A stretch of DNA of 64,000 bases from Candidatus Eiseniibacteriota bacterium (lineage in GTDB: Bacteria > Eisenbacteria > RBG-16-71-46 > CAIMUX01): contig JACKCR010000004.1 of NCBI GenBank assembly GCA_020633975.1, positions 385,472 through 449,471 on the forward strand, read 5' to 3'. Under the pieces are notes generated by a model. The model did not search any database and was not told the DNA's origin. It saw only the letters and a program-made list of their open reading frames with translations. Made by a program: the position numbers and the translations under genes. Shown one piece after another: positions 27,305 through 35,928 of the stretch (positions are counted from its first letter, which is position 1; every line of letters begins with the position of its first letter).

Positions 27305-29383
27305 ATGGCCAGGACGAAGACCACTCGGAGTCGTAGTTCGAAGAAGCAGACCCCTCGGCGCCCGAGGTCGGCCAAGCGTCGTCTCATCGCGCCCGAGGAC
27401 ATCACCCGCATCCGGTTCCTATCGGAGCCGATGATCGCGCCGCAAGGTGACCTCACGCTCTTCGTCGAGAAGACGGTCGGTGAGAAGAACGACTATCAAA
27501 CACGGATCTGGGCGGTGGACGTCGACGAGCCGGGAGAGCCGCGTCCTTTCACGACCGGACCCAAGGACTCTCACCCACGTTGGTCGCCGGATGGCGAACG
27601 GATCGCCTTCCTTCGGACGAGTGACGCCGGCACGCAGATCCACGTTCTTCCACGGTCTGGAGGCGAAGCGCACCAAGTGACGTGTCTCCCGGAAGGGAGT
27701 GTACGCGGCTTCCAATGGTCTCCGGACGGATCGAAGTTTGCGCTCGCGTTCCGCGAGACCGCCGAGGACCGGACGAAGGCGGCGGCGAAGGAGCGGGAGG
27801 CCGCGGGCGCGAGCACTCCACCCTGGGTGATCGAGCATCCCTGGTACCGCGAAGATGGCGACGGCTACTTCGGTGCCCAACGGTTCGCCCTCTACGTGGT
27901 CGACGCCGAGACCGGAGTCTCGGAGAAGCTGTACGAGGATCCGCTCGGAGACTTCTCCTTCGCATGGTCGCCGGATGGGCGTGAAGTCGCCGTTACCTCG
28001 AATCGGCACCGTCGTGCGTTCTTCGAGCCGTGGCACACGAGCATCTACAGAGTCGACGTCCGATCGAAGAAGGTCCGCGAGTTCCGTGGTCTTCCACCCG
28101 GACCGAAGACCGGGATCACGTGGTCACCCGACGGCAAGACGCTCGCCTACGCGTCGCGGGAAGGGACGGATGACGTCTACGGAACGGAGAACTTGGAACT
28201 CTGGACGTATGACATCGATCGCACAAGGGCCCGGAGCCTCACTGGAGGAACCGACTACTGCCTTCTCTCGATCGCGCTGACGGACACGAGCGCTGCGGTC
28301 TTCGGCCCGACTCTCCGTTGGGCGCCGGATAGCAAGCACATCTACCTGCTTCTCGGATGGCACGGGGAGTCCCACGTGGCGAAGATCGCCAGGCGTGGAG
28401 GCGACATCGAGTTCCTGACCAGCGGGAAGGTGACGCACACCATCGGCAACGTCGTGAGCACGGAGAAGGGAGACTGTCTCGGTCTCTTGCACGGCTCGGC
28501 CACGCAACTCGACGAGGTCGAAGTCGGCGAGTTCGATCGTTACGGCCGGTTCGGCACGCGTCGACTGACGAACCGGAATGCGCAGTTCCTCAAGGAAGTG
28601 CTCGTCGCAAAGCCGCAGTCTCATTGGATCCGCAGTGCAGATGGGAACCGTCTCCAGGTGTGGTCGCTCTTCCCGCCGCACCGGGCCAAGCGCGGCAAGT
28701 TCCCGGCCGTGCTCGAGATCCACGGAGGGCCTCACGCGATGTACAGCGTCGGGTTCTTCCACGAGTTCCAGATGCTCGCAGCCGCCGGGTACGCGGTTTT
28801 CTACTCCAACCCGCGCGGAAGCAAGGGGTACGGCCGCGAGCATTGTGCGGCGATTCGCGGTTCGTGGGGAGGTGCGGACTGGGTGGACATCCAGGCGGTC
28901 ACCGAGTTCATGAAAGAGCACGCCAACGTCGACCCGAAGCGGATGGGGGTCATGGGCGGAAGCTACGGTGGCTACATGACGAACTGGGTCATCGGCCACA
29001 CCCGTGACTTCGCCGGTGCGATCACCGACCGTTGCGTCTCGAACCTCGTCAGCATGGGCGGGAACAGCGACTATCCGCAGGTGCCGGACACCTACTGGCC
29101 GGGAAACCACTGGGACCAGATCGACGCGATCTGGGAACAGAGCCCGATCCGCTACCTGGGAAAGTGCAAGACGCCGACCTTGATCATCCACAGCGAGGGT
29201 GACCTGCGTTGCAACGTGGAGCAAGCCGAGCAGGTGTACTCGGTTCTCTCACTGAGAGGCGTTCCGACTCGTTTCGTTCGGTACCCGCGTGAGACGTCGC
29301 ACGGAATGAGCCGAGGAGGCCCGCCGGACATGCGCGTCCATCGGCTGAAGGAGATCCTGGCATGGTGGGAGGCGTGGCTCTAG
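27305..29383 (+). CDS. S9 family prolyl oligopeptidase-type serine peptidase
   Basis: 692 residues. AGGAGGT lies 5 nt upstream of the ATG; no signal peptide is seen, but the first 25 residues are very basic. Residues ~40-400 form a WD40-like beta-propeller (HPRWSPDGERIAF, FAWSPDGREVAV, ITWSPDGKTLAY blades). The alpha/beta-hydrolase domain carries the triad: Ser in GGSYGGYM (~553), Asp in HSEGDLRC (~631) and His in TSHGMSRGG (~664). This matches the acylaminoacyl-peptidase/DPP-like S9C group that clips short peptides. Its stop directly abuts the stop of the converging sigma factor gene. Confidence 0.95.
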   Translation: MARTKTTRSRSSKKQTPRRPRSAKRRLIAPEDITRIRFLSEPMIAPQGDLTLFVEKTVGEKNDYQTRIWAVDVDEPGEPRPFTTGPKDSHPRWSPDGERIAFLRTSDAGTQIHVLPRSGGEAHQVTCLPEGSVRGFQWSPDGSKFALAFRETAEDRTKAAAKEREAAGASTPPWVIEHPWYREDGDGYFGAQRFALYVVDAETGVSEKLYEDPLGDFSFAWSPDGREVAVTSNRHRRAFFEPWHTSIYRVDVRSKKVREFRGLPPGPKTGITWSPDGKTLAYASREGTDDVYGTENLELWTYDIDRTRARSLTGGTDYCLLSIALTDTSAAVFGPTLRWAPDSKHIYLLLGWHGESHVAKIARRGGDIEFLTSGKVTHTIGNVVSTEKGDCLGLLHGSATQLDEVEVGEFDRYGRFGTRRLTNRNAQFLKEVLVAKPQSHWIRSADGNRLQVWSLFPPHRAKRGKFPAVLEIHGGPHAMYSVGFFHEFQMLAAAGYAVFYSNPRGSKGYGREHCAAIRGSWGGADWVDIQAVTEFMKEHANVDPKRMGVMGGSYGGYMTNWVIGHTRDFAGAITDRCVSNLVSMGGNSDYPQVPDTYWPGNHWDQIDAIWEQSPIRYLGKCKTPTLIIHSEGDLRCNVEQAEQVYSVLSLRGVPTRFVRYPRETSHGMSRGGPPDMRVHRLKEILAWWEAWL

Positions 29384-29950
29384 TCACGCCGGGGGAGGCG
29401 TCCCCTCGTTCATGACACCGGCCAGACGGACGAGGGCGCGGTTCACGATCATGCGAGCCGCGTCCGGTGACGAGCACTCGATCGCCTCTGCGATCTGCGG
29501 GTAGCTGTATCCGAACTCGAGACGGAGGATCGCCGCCTCCCGCTGTCGCTCGCTCAGAAGGCCGAGTCCGGCGTCGTAGCGGTCGAGTGTCTCGTCGAAA
29601 CCGGGGCCGTCTTGGGCTGCATCCACGGCGACCTCGTCCAACGTATCTTCGGGATGGCGCGACGTCCGGCGGATCTCCTCGCGGATCGTGTTGAGCAGGA
29701 TCTTGCGGAGATAGGCGAGGAACGCGCCCTCGCGTCTGGGTTCGAACGCGTCCACCCGACGCAGCGCGCGGATCAGAGTCACCTGGACCAGGTCGTCGGT
29801 CTCGGATACGGAGCGTGCGGTGGCCGGGAGACGTCCCCGCGCCCACTGCTGGAGGAGTGGCACATACCGTTCGACTAGCCGGTCTCGTGCCCGTTCGTCG
29901 CCCGAACGGACCTGCTTCAGCAGCTCGGCTGTGCGCTCGAGTGAAGACAC
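29384..29950 (-). CDS. ECF-like sigma-70 factor
   Basis: 188 residues from a GTG start. Sigma-2 region: ERYVPLLQQWARGRLP, then DLVQVTLIRALRRVDAFEPRREGAFLAYLRKILLN. Sigma-4 region: LSERQREAAILRLEFGYSYPQIAEAI, a helix-turn-helix that binds the -35. The ~30-residue Asp/Glu-rich linker (ETLDEVAVDAAQDGPG) resembles that of planctomycete-type ECF factors. No anti-sigma gene directly follows; the gene lies 103 bp downstream of the RskA gene on the same strand, with its own candidate promoter at 29999-30007. Confidence 0.88.
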   Translation of the reverse strand: MSSLERTAELLKQVRSGDERARDRLVERYVPLLQQWARGRLPATARSVSETDDLVQVTLIRALRRVDAFEPRREGAFLAYLRKILLNTIREEIRRTSRHPEDTLDEVAVDAAQDGPGFDETLDRYDAGLGLLSERQREAAILRLEFGYSYPQIAEAIECSSPDAARMIVNRALVRLAGVMNEGTPPPA

Positions 29951-29998
29951 TGGGACTGGCCTGCCTCTCGGTGATCGAAGGATCGTCGGTTGGACAGG

Positions 29999-30007
29999 AT
30001 TGTATCA
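29999..30007 (-). promoter_or_regulatory. Candidate extended -10 promoter (TGATACAAT)
   Basis: Read on the minus strand this is TG-A-TACAAT, ~50 nt before the GTG at 29950. It would let the ECF-like sigma gene be transcribed apart from the upstream sigma/anti-sigma pair. TACAAT is a rare hexamer in DNA this GC-rich. Confidence 0.4.
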
Positions 30008-30053
30008 GATCCCCGCGTTTCGACCCGAGCTGGGCTCGGCCCCGAGATGCGAC

Positions 30054-30971
30054 TCAGCCCTTCTGCGCGAGAAGCACGATCCGCGATCGATCCGAGACCA
30101 CCACTCCTCCGGGTGATTCGACCGTGATGGCGAAGAGGACAGCCTCGTCCACGTGCACCTTTGCATCGATCGGGATGACGACCTCGCCGGAGGACGGCAC
30201 GTCGAAGACACCTCCATCGACCGGGTACCGCTCGTCCCGGCTCTTGTCGAACACCCAGAGCTGGTACTGGTTGACGCCGGGGTCGTTCGGGCTGAGACCT
30301 GCGATCCGCATGTAGCCTTCGTTGCGGTCGTCGCTCCAGACCAGGTCTCCCGATGCACCGAGCGCCGCGTCGTCCTCGGTCGCGGTCCAGTCGCGTTGGA
30401 GGACGTCTGTCCCCTCCGCGAGGAGCGCTTGCCGCATCTGCGCCGCGGTCGGCTCGAACACGACGACATCCGTCAGGCCTGGCTCCGCCCCGCGAATCCT
30501 GGGCCACCAGCCCACTACCGCGAAGAGTGCCGCCGCGGCGACCAAGAGCCACGGTCCGACACTGCGGGACGTTCGGGACTCACCCCGCCCCGCCCCGGGC
30601 CCGACTCGCGATGCCATGGCTTCGAGCGACACCGCTTCTTCTGGCCGGAGAGGAACGATCCGACGGGCCTCGGGCGACGAGCTGGCCTCGCGTCGAGTGT
30701 GCGATTCCAGCGGCACGATCCGACCGGATCCGCTACTTCCGACGTACTGCCCGGCCTCGGCTTCGATCCGTTCTCGCAGCGACTCCGGCATCTCCTCGAA
30801 GGGAGGGCGGAGCGCGGAGTCGAGGACCGCTGCGGCCCGATCGAAGCCGTCCGGGTCGATGTCGACGAACTCGTTCAGGAGTTCGTCCAGCTCCAGATCG
30901 TCAGAGTCGGAAAGCCCTTCGGTTGCCCGGGAAACCAACAGATCGAGAGTGCGCTCACGACGATCGATCAT
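30054..30971 (-). CDS. RskA-type anti-sigma factor
   Basis: 305 residues. The N-terminal ~80 residues (LELDELLNEF, ALRPPFEEMPESLRERIEAEA) form the sigma-binding helical part. One membrane helix, VGPWLLVAAAALFAVVGWW, is at ~137-155. The C-terminal periplasmic RskA domain carries the family pattern (GDLVWSDDRNEGYMRIAGL, NQYQLWVFD, VFAITVE-like VLFAITVESPGGV). Such proteins hold their sigma factor at the inner membrane until released by proteolysis. The ATG overlaps the sigma gene's stop (ATGA), so the two are translationally coupled. The linker contains a duplicated RIVPL motif. Confidence 0.88.
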   Translation of the reverse strand: MIDRRERTLDLLVSRATEGLSDSDDLELDELLNEFVDIDPDGFDRAAAVLDSALRPPFEEMPESLRERIEAEAGQYVGSSGSGRIVPLESHTRREASSSPEARRIVPLRPEEAVSLEAMASRVGPGAGRGESRTSRSVGPWLLVAAAALFAVVGWWPRIRGAEPGLTDVVVFEPTAAQMRQALLAEGTDVLQRDWTATEDDAALGASGDLVWSDDRNEGYMRIAGLSPNDPGVNQYQLWVFDKSRDERYPVDGGVFDVPSSGEVVIPIDAKVHVDEAVLFAITVESPGGVVVSDRSRIVLLAQKG

Positions 30972-31594
30972 CGGCCGCTCCCTCCATCCGAGGGTCCGCT
31001 TCCACCGGACACGCTTCCGCCGGATCCACTTCCACCGGACATGCTTCCGCCGTCCGATCGGCTGCTCTCGATTGCGTTGAGTCGGTCACGCACGGTTTGG
31101 AGACCACGCCGGATGTGGGACTTCACTGTGCCCAACGGCATGTCGATCGACTCGGAGATGTCTCCGTGGGACATGCCTTGGATCACGGCCATTTCGAGCA
31201 CGCGCCGCTGTTCCGGACGGAGGGTCTCGAACGCCTTGGCCGCGATCGCGGCTTCCGTGTCGCGCTCGATCGAGACGTGCTGGTCCGTGGCGACATCGAA
31301 GTCTTCGGGGAGGAGCTCGGAGTCGATCTGGCGTTGCCGCTTCCGCATCCGGTCGATCAGCCGCCGGCGGGCCACCATGACGACGAAGGTCTTCTCCGAG
31401 GACTTGCTCGCATCGAACCGGGGCGCGCTCTTCCAGAGGTCGATGAACACCTCTTGGACCGCATCTTCCGCGTCCTGGGGATCTGCGGAAAAGCGGCGGG
31501 CGACGGACCAGACCAGCCGCCCGTAGGTCGTCATGAACTCCCGCACGGCCGGCTGGTCGCCGGTCGCGATCCGACCGAGTAGCGATTCGCTCAT
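30968..31594 (-). CDS. ECF sigma factor (SigK-like) with Gly/Ser repeat tail
   Basis: 208 residues. ATG 31594 is preferred because it starts at the sigma domain (MSESLLGRIATGD) with GAGGTG upstream; longer readings add non-sigma sequence. Sigma-2: FMTTYGRLVWSVARRFSADPQDAEDAVQEVFIDLWKSA. Sigma-4: LRPEQRRVLEMAVIQGMSHGDISESIDMPLGTVKSHIRRGL. The last ~27 residues are an unusual Gly/Ser tail encoded by a 4 x 15-bp DNA repeat. Pairing and overlap with the RskA gene point to an anti-sigma-controlled envelope or stress response. Confidence 0.92.
   Translation of the reverse strand: MSESLLGRIATGDQPAVREFMTTYGRLVWSVARRFSADPQDAEDAVQEVFIDLWKSAPRFDASKSSEKTFVVMVARRRLIDRMRKRQRQIDSELLPEDFDVATDQHVSIERDTEAAIAAKAFETLRPEQRRVLEMAVIQGMSHGDISESIDMPLGTVKSHIRRGLQTVRDRLNAIESSRSDGGSMSGGSGSGGSVSGGSGPSDGGSGR
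30996..31055. repeat. 4 x 15-bp in-frame coding repeat (sigma factor tail)
   Basis: Four consecutive 15-mers (starts 30996, 31011, 31026, 31041) of the form CCGCTTCCACCGGAC encode alternating Gly-Gly-Ser blocks at the C-terminus of the sigma factor on the minus strand. Confidence 0.85.
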
Positions 31595-31883
31595 GGGCGG
31601 GCCCACCTCGGGTCGGAGTGTGTCGATCGTCGCATTTTCACCATGACGGGGCAGAGGATACACAGCGGTATCCGATTCTGCATCCTTGGTCCAATGAACC
31701 ATCGGAGTCTGTCTCTTGGCGCGGACAATTGTGCAAGGTTCCTTGGGGGACAGCGTTGCGGACGTCTCTCCTGACCTGACAGGGATTTCGGGCGTCGACC
31801 CGGAATGGATGCAGCCCGTCCGTCCGGTGGCGGTCGGGAGGGGCGCGGGGTACCATCCAGGCTCCGCTCGCAAGGAGGGAAGC

Positions 31884-33119
31884 GTGTCCTGGATCCCATT
31901 CGACGAGCCGCTCGGCCCTGACGTCCACCCGCTCGAAGATCCATTCGTGGAAGTGCCGTCGAACGGTCCGGTCGACTCGGACCTGGATCGGCAGGTCCTC
32001 ATCGACACCGTTCATGACGGCCACGTCGTGCCCGAGGCGATCCTGCCCCTCTCGGACCAGGCTTGGTCCGACTTCCGGGACTGCTATGGAGACGAGCGAG
32101 ACTGGGGATCTCATTACGTCGCCACCTCGGTCGCGCGGCACCTCGGGCTCTCCGGCTACAAACGGGTGCTTCTGGCCCGGCCTCTCCTCGATTTCAACCG
32201 CTTCGCCGGGATCAACGAGCTTCCGCTCGGTCACGATCACCGCGACGCGATCTTCCCGCCGATGTCCGGCCACCTGGACCGTCGTCGGACGCGGATCCTC
32301 CTCGAGCAGGGGTACGACCGGATCGATGATCGGATGGAGTCGTGGATCGAAGGACGCCAGGTGAAGCTGTCCGTGCACACGTACCGGCCGTCCAACGAGA
32401 TTGGAACGGAGCGGCCTGCCGTCAGCCTCATCACCCAGTCGGTTGCCTATGACCGGCAGACCGATCTTCGGCAGGCTTCGTTCTACGAGTTCTATCCGCG
32501 TCAGCTGGTGGAGTTCACTGCGGACCGGATGCTCACTTACCGGATCGCCACGTATCTGGAGCGAGGCTTCGTTCCGACAGGGCTCAACAGCCCCTACATG
32601 CTTCCGGAGGGCGCCGTGGAGCTGAGGGCTCAGGTTTGGCTATTCGTCCGCTTCCTGCGTGAGCGGTACGAGCGAGAAGGACGGTGCCCTGTCGCGCCTG
32701 GCACCCGAGAGTACGAGGCCATCTGGAACATGCTCGGCAACACGAACCGGCGGTCGGCCGAGGCGATCTCCCTGAGAGAGCAGCTCCACGGCAGTGCGCG
32801 GGTGCCACGCAGCCAGGACCTGGACTTCGGACTCCTTCAGGATGTCTACGACGACATCCGTCGATACCTCCGAGAGAATGGGGGTCGGATCGTCTGGGAC
32901 TACCGCTTCTCGCCCGACCGGATGAGCACGATCATCGTCGAGGTGCGGCGCGACTTCATCCTGCGGATGGAAGCTGTCGAAGGAAGAATGCGTCCTACCC
33001 AGGTCCATGGAGGGCGCGTCGACGAGATCGGCGAGCGGATCGCGTCGGCCATTCGCGACTATCTGCGGGACGATCTACCGCTGCGACGCCGGCACTTCGA
33101 ACGCGGACCCGAGGACTGA
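31884..33119 (+). CDS. N-formylglutamate amidohydrolase-like protein
   Basis: 411 residues from GTG 31884, chosen for AAGGAGGG four nucleotides upstream. The segment VLIDTVHDGHVVPEAIL (~38) resembles the His-containing metal site of the FGase fold, and RPLLDFNRF (~100) matches its conserved D-x-NR motif. Family members cleave N-formylglutamate in histidine degradation or act on related N-acyl amino acids. The C-terminal ~200 residues are longer than a minimal FGase and unrecognised. No histidine-degradation genes are nearby, so the substrate is open. Confidence 0.6.
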   Translation: MSWIPFDEPLGPDVHPLEDPFVEVPSNGPVDSDLDRQVLIDTVHDGHVVPEAILPLSDQAWSDFRDCYGDERDWGSHYVATSVARHLGLSGYKRVLLARPLLDFNRFAGINELPLGHDHRDAIFPPMSGHLDRRRTRILLEQGYDRIDDRMESWIEGRQVKLSVHTYRPSNEIGTERPAVSLITQSVAYDRQTDLRQASFYEFYPRQLVEFTADRMLTYRIATYLERGFVPTGLNSPYMLPEGAVELRAQVWLFVRFLRERYEREGRCPVAPGTREYEAIWNMLGNTNRRSAEAISLREQLHGSARVPRSQDLDFGLLQDVYDDIRRYLRENGGRIVWDYRFSPDRMSTIIVEVRRDFILRMEAVEGRMRPTQVHGGRVDEIGERIASAIRDYLRDDLPLRRRHFERGPED

Positions 33120-33195
33120 GCGGGAAGGCCAAGCGACCGCATCGATCTCGACGGCACTCGGAGCCTCGCTACTCGACGGAGGGTCTAGAAACGGA

Positions 33196-33221
33196 AGACG
33201 CGCCGCGGAACCGGCGCGTCT
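33196..33221. terminator. Hairpin terminator between converging genes
   Basis: A 10-bp perfect stem (33196-33205 / 33212-33221) with a 6-nt loop, between the stop codons at 33119 and 33293. There is no T-tract. Confidence 0.55.
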
Positions 33222-33225
33222 CCTA

Positions 33226-33255
33226 TCTGTGCGGTACCCGTCTGTGCGGTACCCG
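33226..33255. repeat. Perfect 2 x 15-bp tandem duplication
   Basis: TCTGTGCGGTACCCG occurs twice in direct succession (33226-33240, 33241-33255), just after the terminator hairpin. Confidence 0.9.
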
Positions 33256-33292
33256 CCGCCCTGAGCTTCCGCTCGGCGACCGCTCTCGTCGG

Positions 33293-33700
33293 TTAGTGCG
33301 AGATCTTCGGGTCCATCGTCTTGGCCTGGTCGATCCAGCCGGTGATCGTAGCCATGGCGGGGACGGCGTTCGTGAGGTTCTTGACCTCGTTCACCTCGGC
33401 CATCTTCGTGGCCAGGTTCTCGGCGTTGCGCGTCCGAAGCTCCTTCACCGTGTCGACACCCGACGCCTCGAGCAGCTCCGCGAACTGCGGTCCGATGCCC
33501 TTGATCCGCATCATGTCTGCCATGTTCGCCCACTTGAGGAGCTGGCCTTCGCTCAGGCCGGTGCTCGTGGCGGTCTTCTTGCGGCCGGACTCGCTGCCGC
33601 AGTTCGTGAGCAGGTCGTCCGTCGTCTTGATTCCGGCAGCGGTGAGCTTCTCTCCGTAGGCCGGCCCGATTCCTTCGATCTCCTCGATCTTGTAGCTCAT
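33293..33700 (-). CDS. Helix-hairpin-helix protein (DUF4332-like)
   Basis: 135 residues; AGGAGG precedes ATG 33700. Two helix-hairpin-helix motifs: IEEIEGIGPAYGEKLTAAGI (near residue 5) and MMRIKGIGPQFAELLEASGV (~62), each with the GIGP hairpin that contacts DNA backbone, followed by TVKELRTRN. This matches DUF4332-type proteins with tandem HhH units. It is a stand-alone gene; nucleic-acid binding is likely, the process unknown. Confidence 0.8.
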   Translation of the reverse strand: MSYKIEEIEGIGPAYGEKLTAAGIKTTDDLLTNCGSESGRKKTATSTGLSEGQLLKWANMADMMRIKGIGPQFAELLEASGVDTVKELRTRNAENLATKMAEVNEVKNLTNAVPAMATITGWIDQAKTMDPKISH

Positions 33701-34097
33701 CAACTTCCTCCTGCGTTGGCTCCGTTCGGCGGCTTCAAGGGAAGGCCACCCACTCTCCGACCGACCCGTGCGGCTTCGTAGCCGGGCGATTTCCGCGGAC
33801 ATTCTCGCAGCCGCTCGGCCCTCGGGCAACTCTCCCAGGCTGCGCCTCTCTACTTTGCTTCGGTGCCCTGTCAAGGCGCGCTGGCGACGGACCGTCCATC
33901 ACCAGCGCTGCCTTCCAGTGGCCCCCTGGACTGTCGACGGCTTGCAGCTCTTCATCGAGCGCGGGGCTTCAATCGAAGCCCCGCTGTCCGTCCACCTGGG
34001 CTGACCAGGGGTTGGGCAAGAAAGTCACTCCTCGGGTGTACGCGGCGGAAAAAAGCAGGTAGGTATTCGGGTCGTGTTCGGAACCAAGGAGGGTTGC
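33701..34097. other. Divergent intergenic region, 397 bp
   Basis: Lies between the HhH gene (minus) and the FGE-like lipoprotein gene (plus). I see no coding region. A 9-bp perfect hairpin (33961-33969 / 33976-33984, loop CAATCG) is the only structure noticed; it has no T-run. Confidence 0.5.
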
Positions 34098-35081
34098 GTG
34101 CTGCCTTCGTTCGTCTCTCGCTTCCGCGTCGTGTTCGTCTTGTCCGTCGGAATCCTCGTCGGGGCCGTCTCTTGTAGTCCGGAGGACTCTGGGAAGAAGA
34201 CCTCGGGCGGCGGGACGTGGAAAGCGGAGATCACCGAAAACTCGATCGGTATGAAGCTCGCCCACATCCCGGCAGGGAGCTTTCTCATGGGCTCCACCGA
34301 CGCGGATCCCACCGCCGATCCGGAAGAGTTTCCGCAGCACGAGGTGACGATCGGGAAGTCGTTCGAGATCGGCGTCACCGAAGTGACGCTCGGACAGTTC
34401 CGCCGGTTCATGGTCGACACGGGATACGTGACGGAGGCGGAGGAAGACCCCCTGGGCGGTTGGGTGATCCAGCCGACCACGCGTGAGCCCAAGCAAGTGA
34501 AGGGTGCGAACTGGAGGGCCTGCGGCTTCGAACAAGACGACGACCATCCGGTCATTCTGGTGAGTTGGGTCGATGCCGAAGAGTTCTGTGCCTGGCTTTC
34601 TCGGAAGGAAGGACGAACCTATCGGCTGCCCACCGAAGCCGAGTGGGAGTACGCGTGTCGCGCTGGTACGACCACGCGCTACTGGTTCGGAGACGACCCT
34701 TCAGGGCTCGTGGAGGTGGCCAACGTCGCCGACCAATCGCTTCGCGGCGTGGTCGCCAAGATGCCTTCGCTCGCGCCGTGGAGAGATGGGTTCCCCTTCA
34801 CTGCCCCAGTCGGGCAGTTCCGTCCCAACCCGGCCGGGCTCCAGGACGTGTACGGGAACGTCTGGGAATGGTGCGCCGACTGGCACGATCCCGAGTACTA
34901 CGCGCGGTCTCCAAAGAAGAATCCAAAAGGGCCGGACTCGGGAGAGATGCGCGTGATCCGAGGCGGGGGATGGTACGACGGGCCAGCGCGCCAGCGATCC
35001 GCGCAGCGGGCGTGGTTCTTTCCGGTCTTCCGCTACTGCCAGCTGAGCGGGTTCAGAGTGGTTCGCGAGATCGAGTCGTAG
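34098..35081 (+). CDS. FGE-sulfatase (SUMF1-fold) domain lipoprotein
   Basis: 327 residues from GTG 34098, with AAGGAGGG 5-6 nt upstream. The lipobox is GAVSC. The domain shows the formylglycine-generating-enzyme fold signature: GMKLAHIPAGSFLMGS, EVTLGQFRRFM, PVILVSWVDAEEFCAWLS, RLPTEAEWEYACRAG, GNVWEWCADW and VIRGGGWYDG. True FGEs carry a Cys pair in the segment after the RGG(S/G)W motif; here it reads GGGWYDGPARQRS, without Cys. It is therefore probably not a sulfatase activator but one of the many non-catalytic or EgtB/PvdO-like relatives. No sulfatase gene is in the window. Confidence 0.88.
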   Translation: MLPSFVSRFRVVFVLSVGILVGAVSCSPEDSGKKTSGGGTWKAEITENSIGMKLAHIPAGSFLMGSTDADPTADPEEFPQHEVTIGKSFEIGVTEVTLGQFRRFMVDTGYVTEAEEDPLGGWVIQPTTREPKQVKGANWRACGFEQDDDHPVILVSWVDAEEFCAWLSRKEGRTYRLPTEAEWEYACRAGTTTRYWFGDDPSGLVEVANVADQSLRGVVAKMPSLAPWRDGFPFTAPVGQFRPNPAGLQDVYGNVWEWCADWHDPEYYARSPKKNPKGPDSGEMRVIRGGGWYDGPARQRSAQRAWFFPVFRYCQLSGFRVVREIES

Positions 35082-35101
35082 CCCGCCCCAGCGACCGCGA
35101 C

Positions 35102-35908
35102 CTATGGATTGCGGTGCTGCGTGAGTCCCTGTGGATTGGGCTCGATCCACCGGGTCGAGATGAGGAGTCCACCCTCGAAGTACTCGATCGAGCGGATGTC
35201 GCCGTCTTGGTCAGAGTGGACTCGTTCGACCCAGATGCCTCCGTCGTCACTCAGGATCCCGGTCTCCAAGACCGGCTGGCCGCTTCGGCTGCCGTCCATC
35301 GTGATCTGACGGAAGAGGATCGTCCCTTCCTGGCCCTGGGTGCGACGTAGCTCGTTTTCGGCGTCAATCCCGACGAGGTGAGAGACCGAGAAGTCCGCCC
35401 GGGTGGAGGCGCCGTGGGACGTTTCGGCGAGAACGTGCGCGAGGATAGTGTCGTGCGTGACCGCCCACTCGGGGACCGTGACGCCGAGGTCGATCCACTG
35501 CGGGAAGGCTTCCAGGTCTTCGAGGTCTACGTACTGCACACCAGGTGCCAGGAAGAGATCGCCTGGGAACGCTTCGGATTCGAGTCTTCGGTCAGATGGC
35601 AGGTACTGGTGGATCATCGCGCCGGATCCAACGATGAAGACGGGCGCCGGGTCGATCGGCTCCAGGATCCGGGCGAAGGTGGGAAGCTGACGCCGTGCGT
35701 CCACGACTCCGACGAACTGGTCCACGTCCGTTGGTGCTCCCACGACCGTGATCACCGAGTGCGTGGGGAGAGCGGCCGGAATCGGGGCTCGAGACGATGC
35801 ACACGCTGAGAGCGCGAGCGCAGACGCGACGAAGGCGACCGAGAGCGCGATTCGGGATCCGGTTCGTTCGAGTCGACCACGCTGTGGCCTTCTGTATGGA
35901 TGGCGCAT
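35102..35908 (-). CDS. Hypothetical lipoprotein
   Basis: 268 residues; GAGGAGGTG precedes the ATG. A basic N-terminus leads to lipobox ALSAC at ~31-36. The mature part has VITVVGAPTDVDQFVGVVDARRQLPTFARIL and FVSHLVGIDAENELRRTQGQEG-like segments, with several Asp/Glu acidic patches. I recognise no family. It is divergent from the nitrilase gene across the CCTAAC box array and converges 20 bp from the FGE-like gene. Confidence 0.75.
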   Translation of the reverse strand: MRHPYRRPQRGRLERTGSRIALSVAFVASALALSACASSRAPIPAALPTHSVITVVGAPTDVDQFVGVVDARRQLPTFARILEPIDPAPVFIVGSGAMIHQYLPSDRRLESEAFPGDLFLAPGVQYVDLEDLEAFPQWIDLGVTVPEWAVTHDTILAHVLAETSHGASTRADFSVSHLVGIDAENELRRTQGQEGTILFRQITMDGSRSGQPVLETGILSDDGGIWVERVHSDQDGDIRSIEYFEGGLLISTRWIEPNPQGLTQHRNP

Positions 35909-35928
35909 GTGCCACCTCCTCGCAGTAC

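Noticed and set aside
33961-33984. Terminator for an upstream plus-strand gene
   Set aside because: The nearest plus-strand gene ends ~840 bp earlier, beyond a minus-strand gene; the hairpin also has no T-run.
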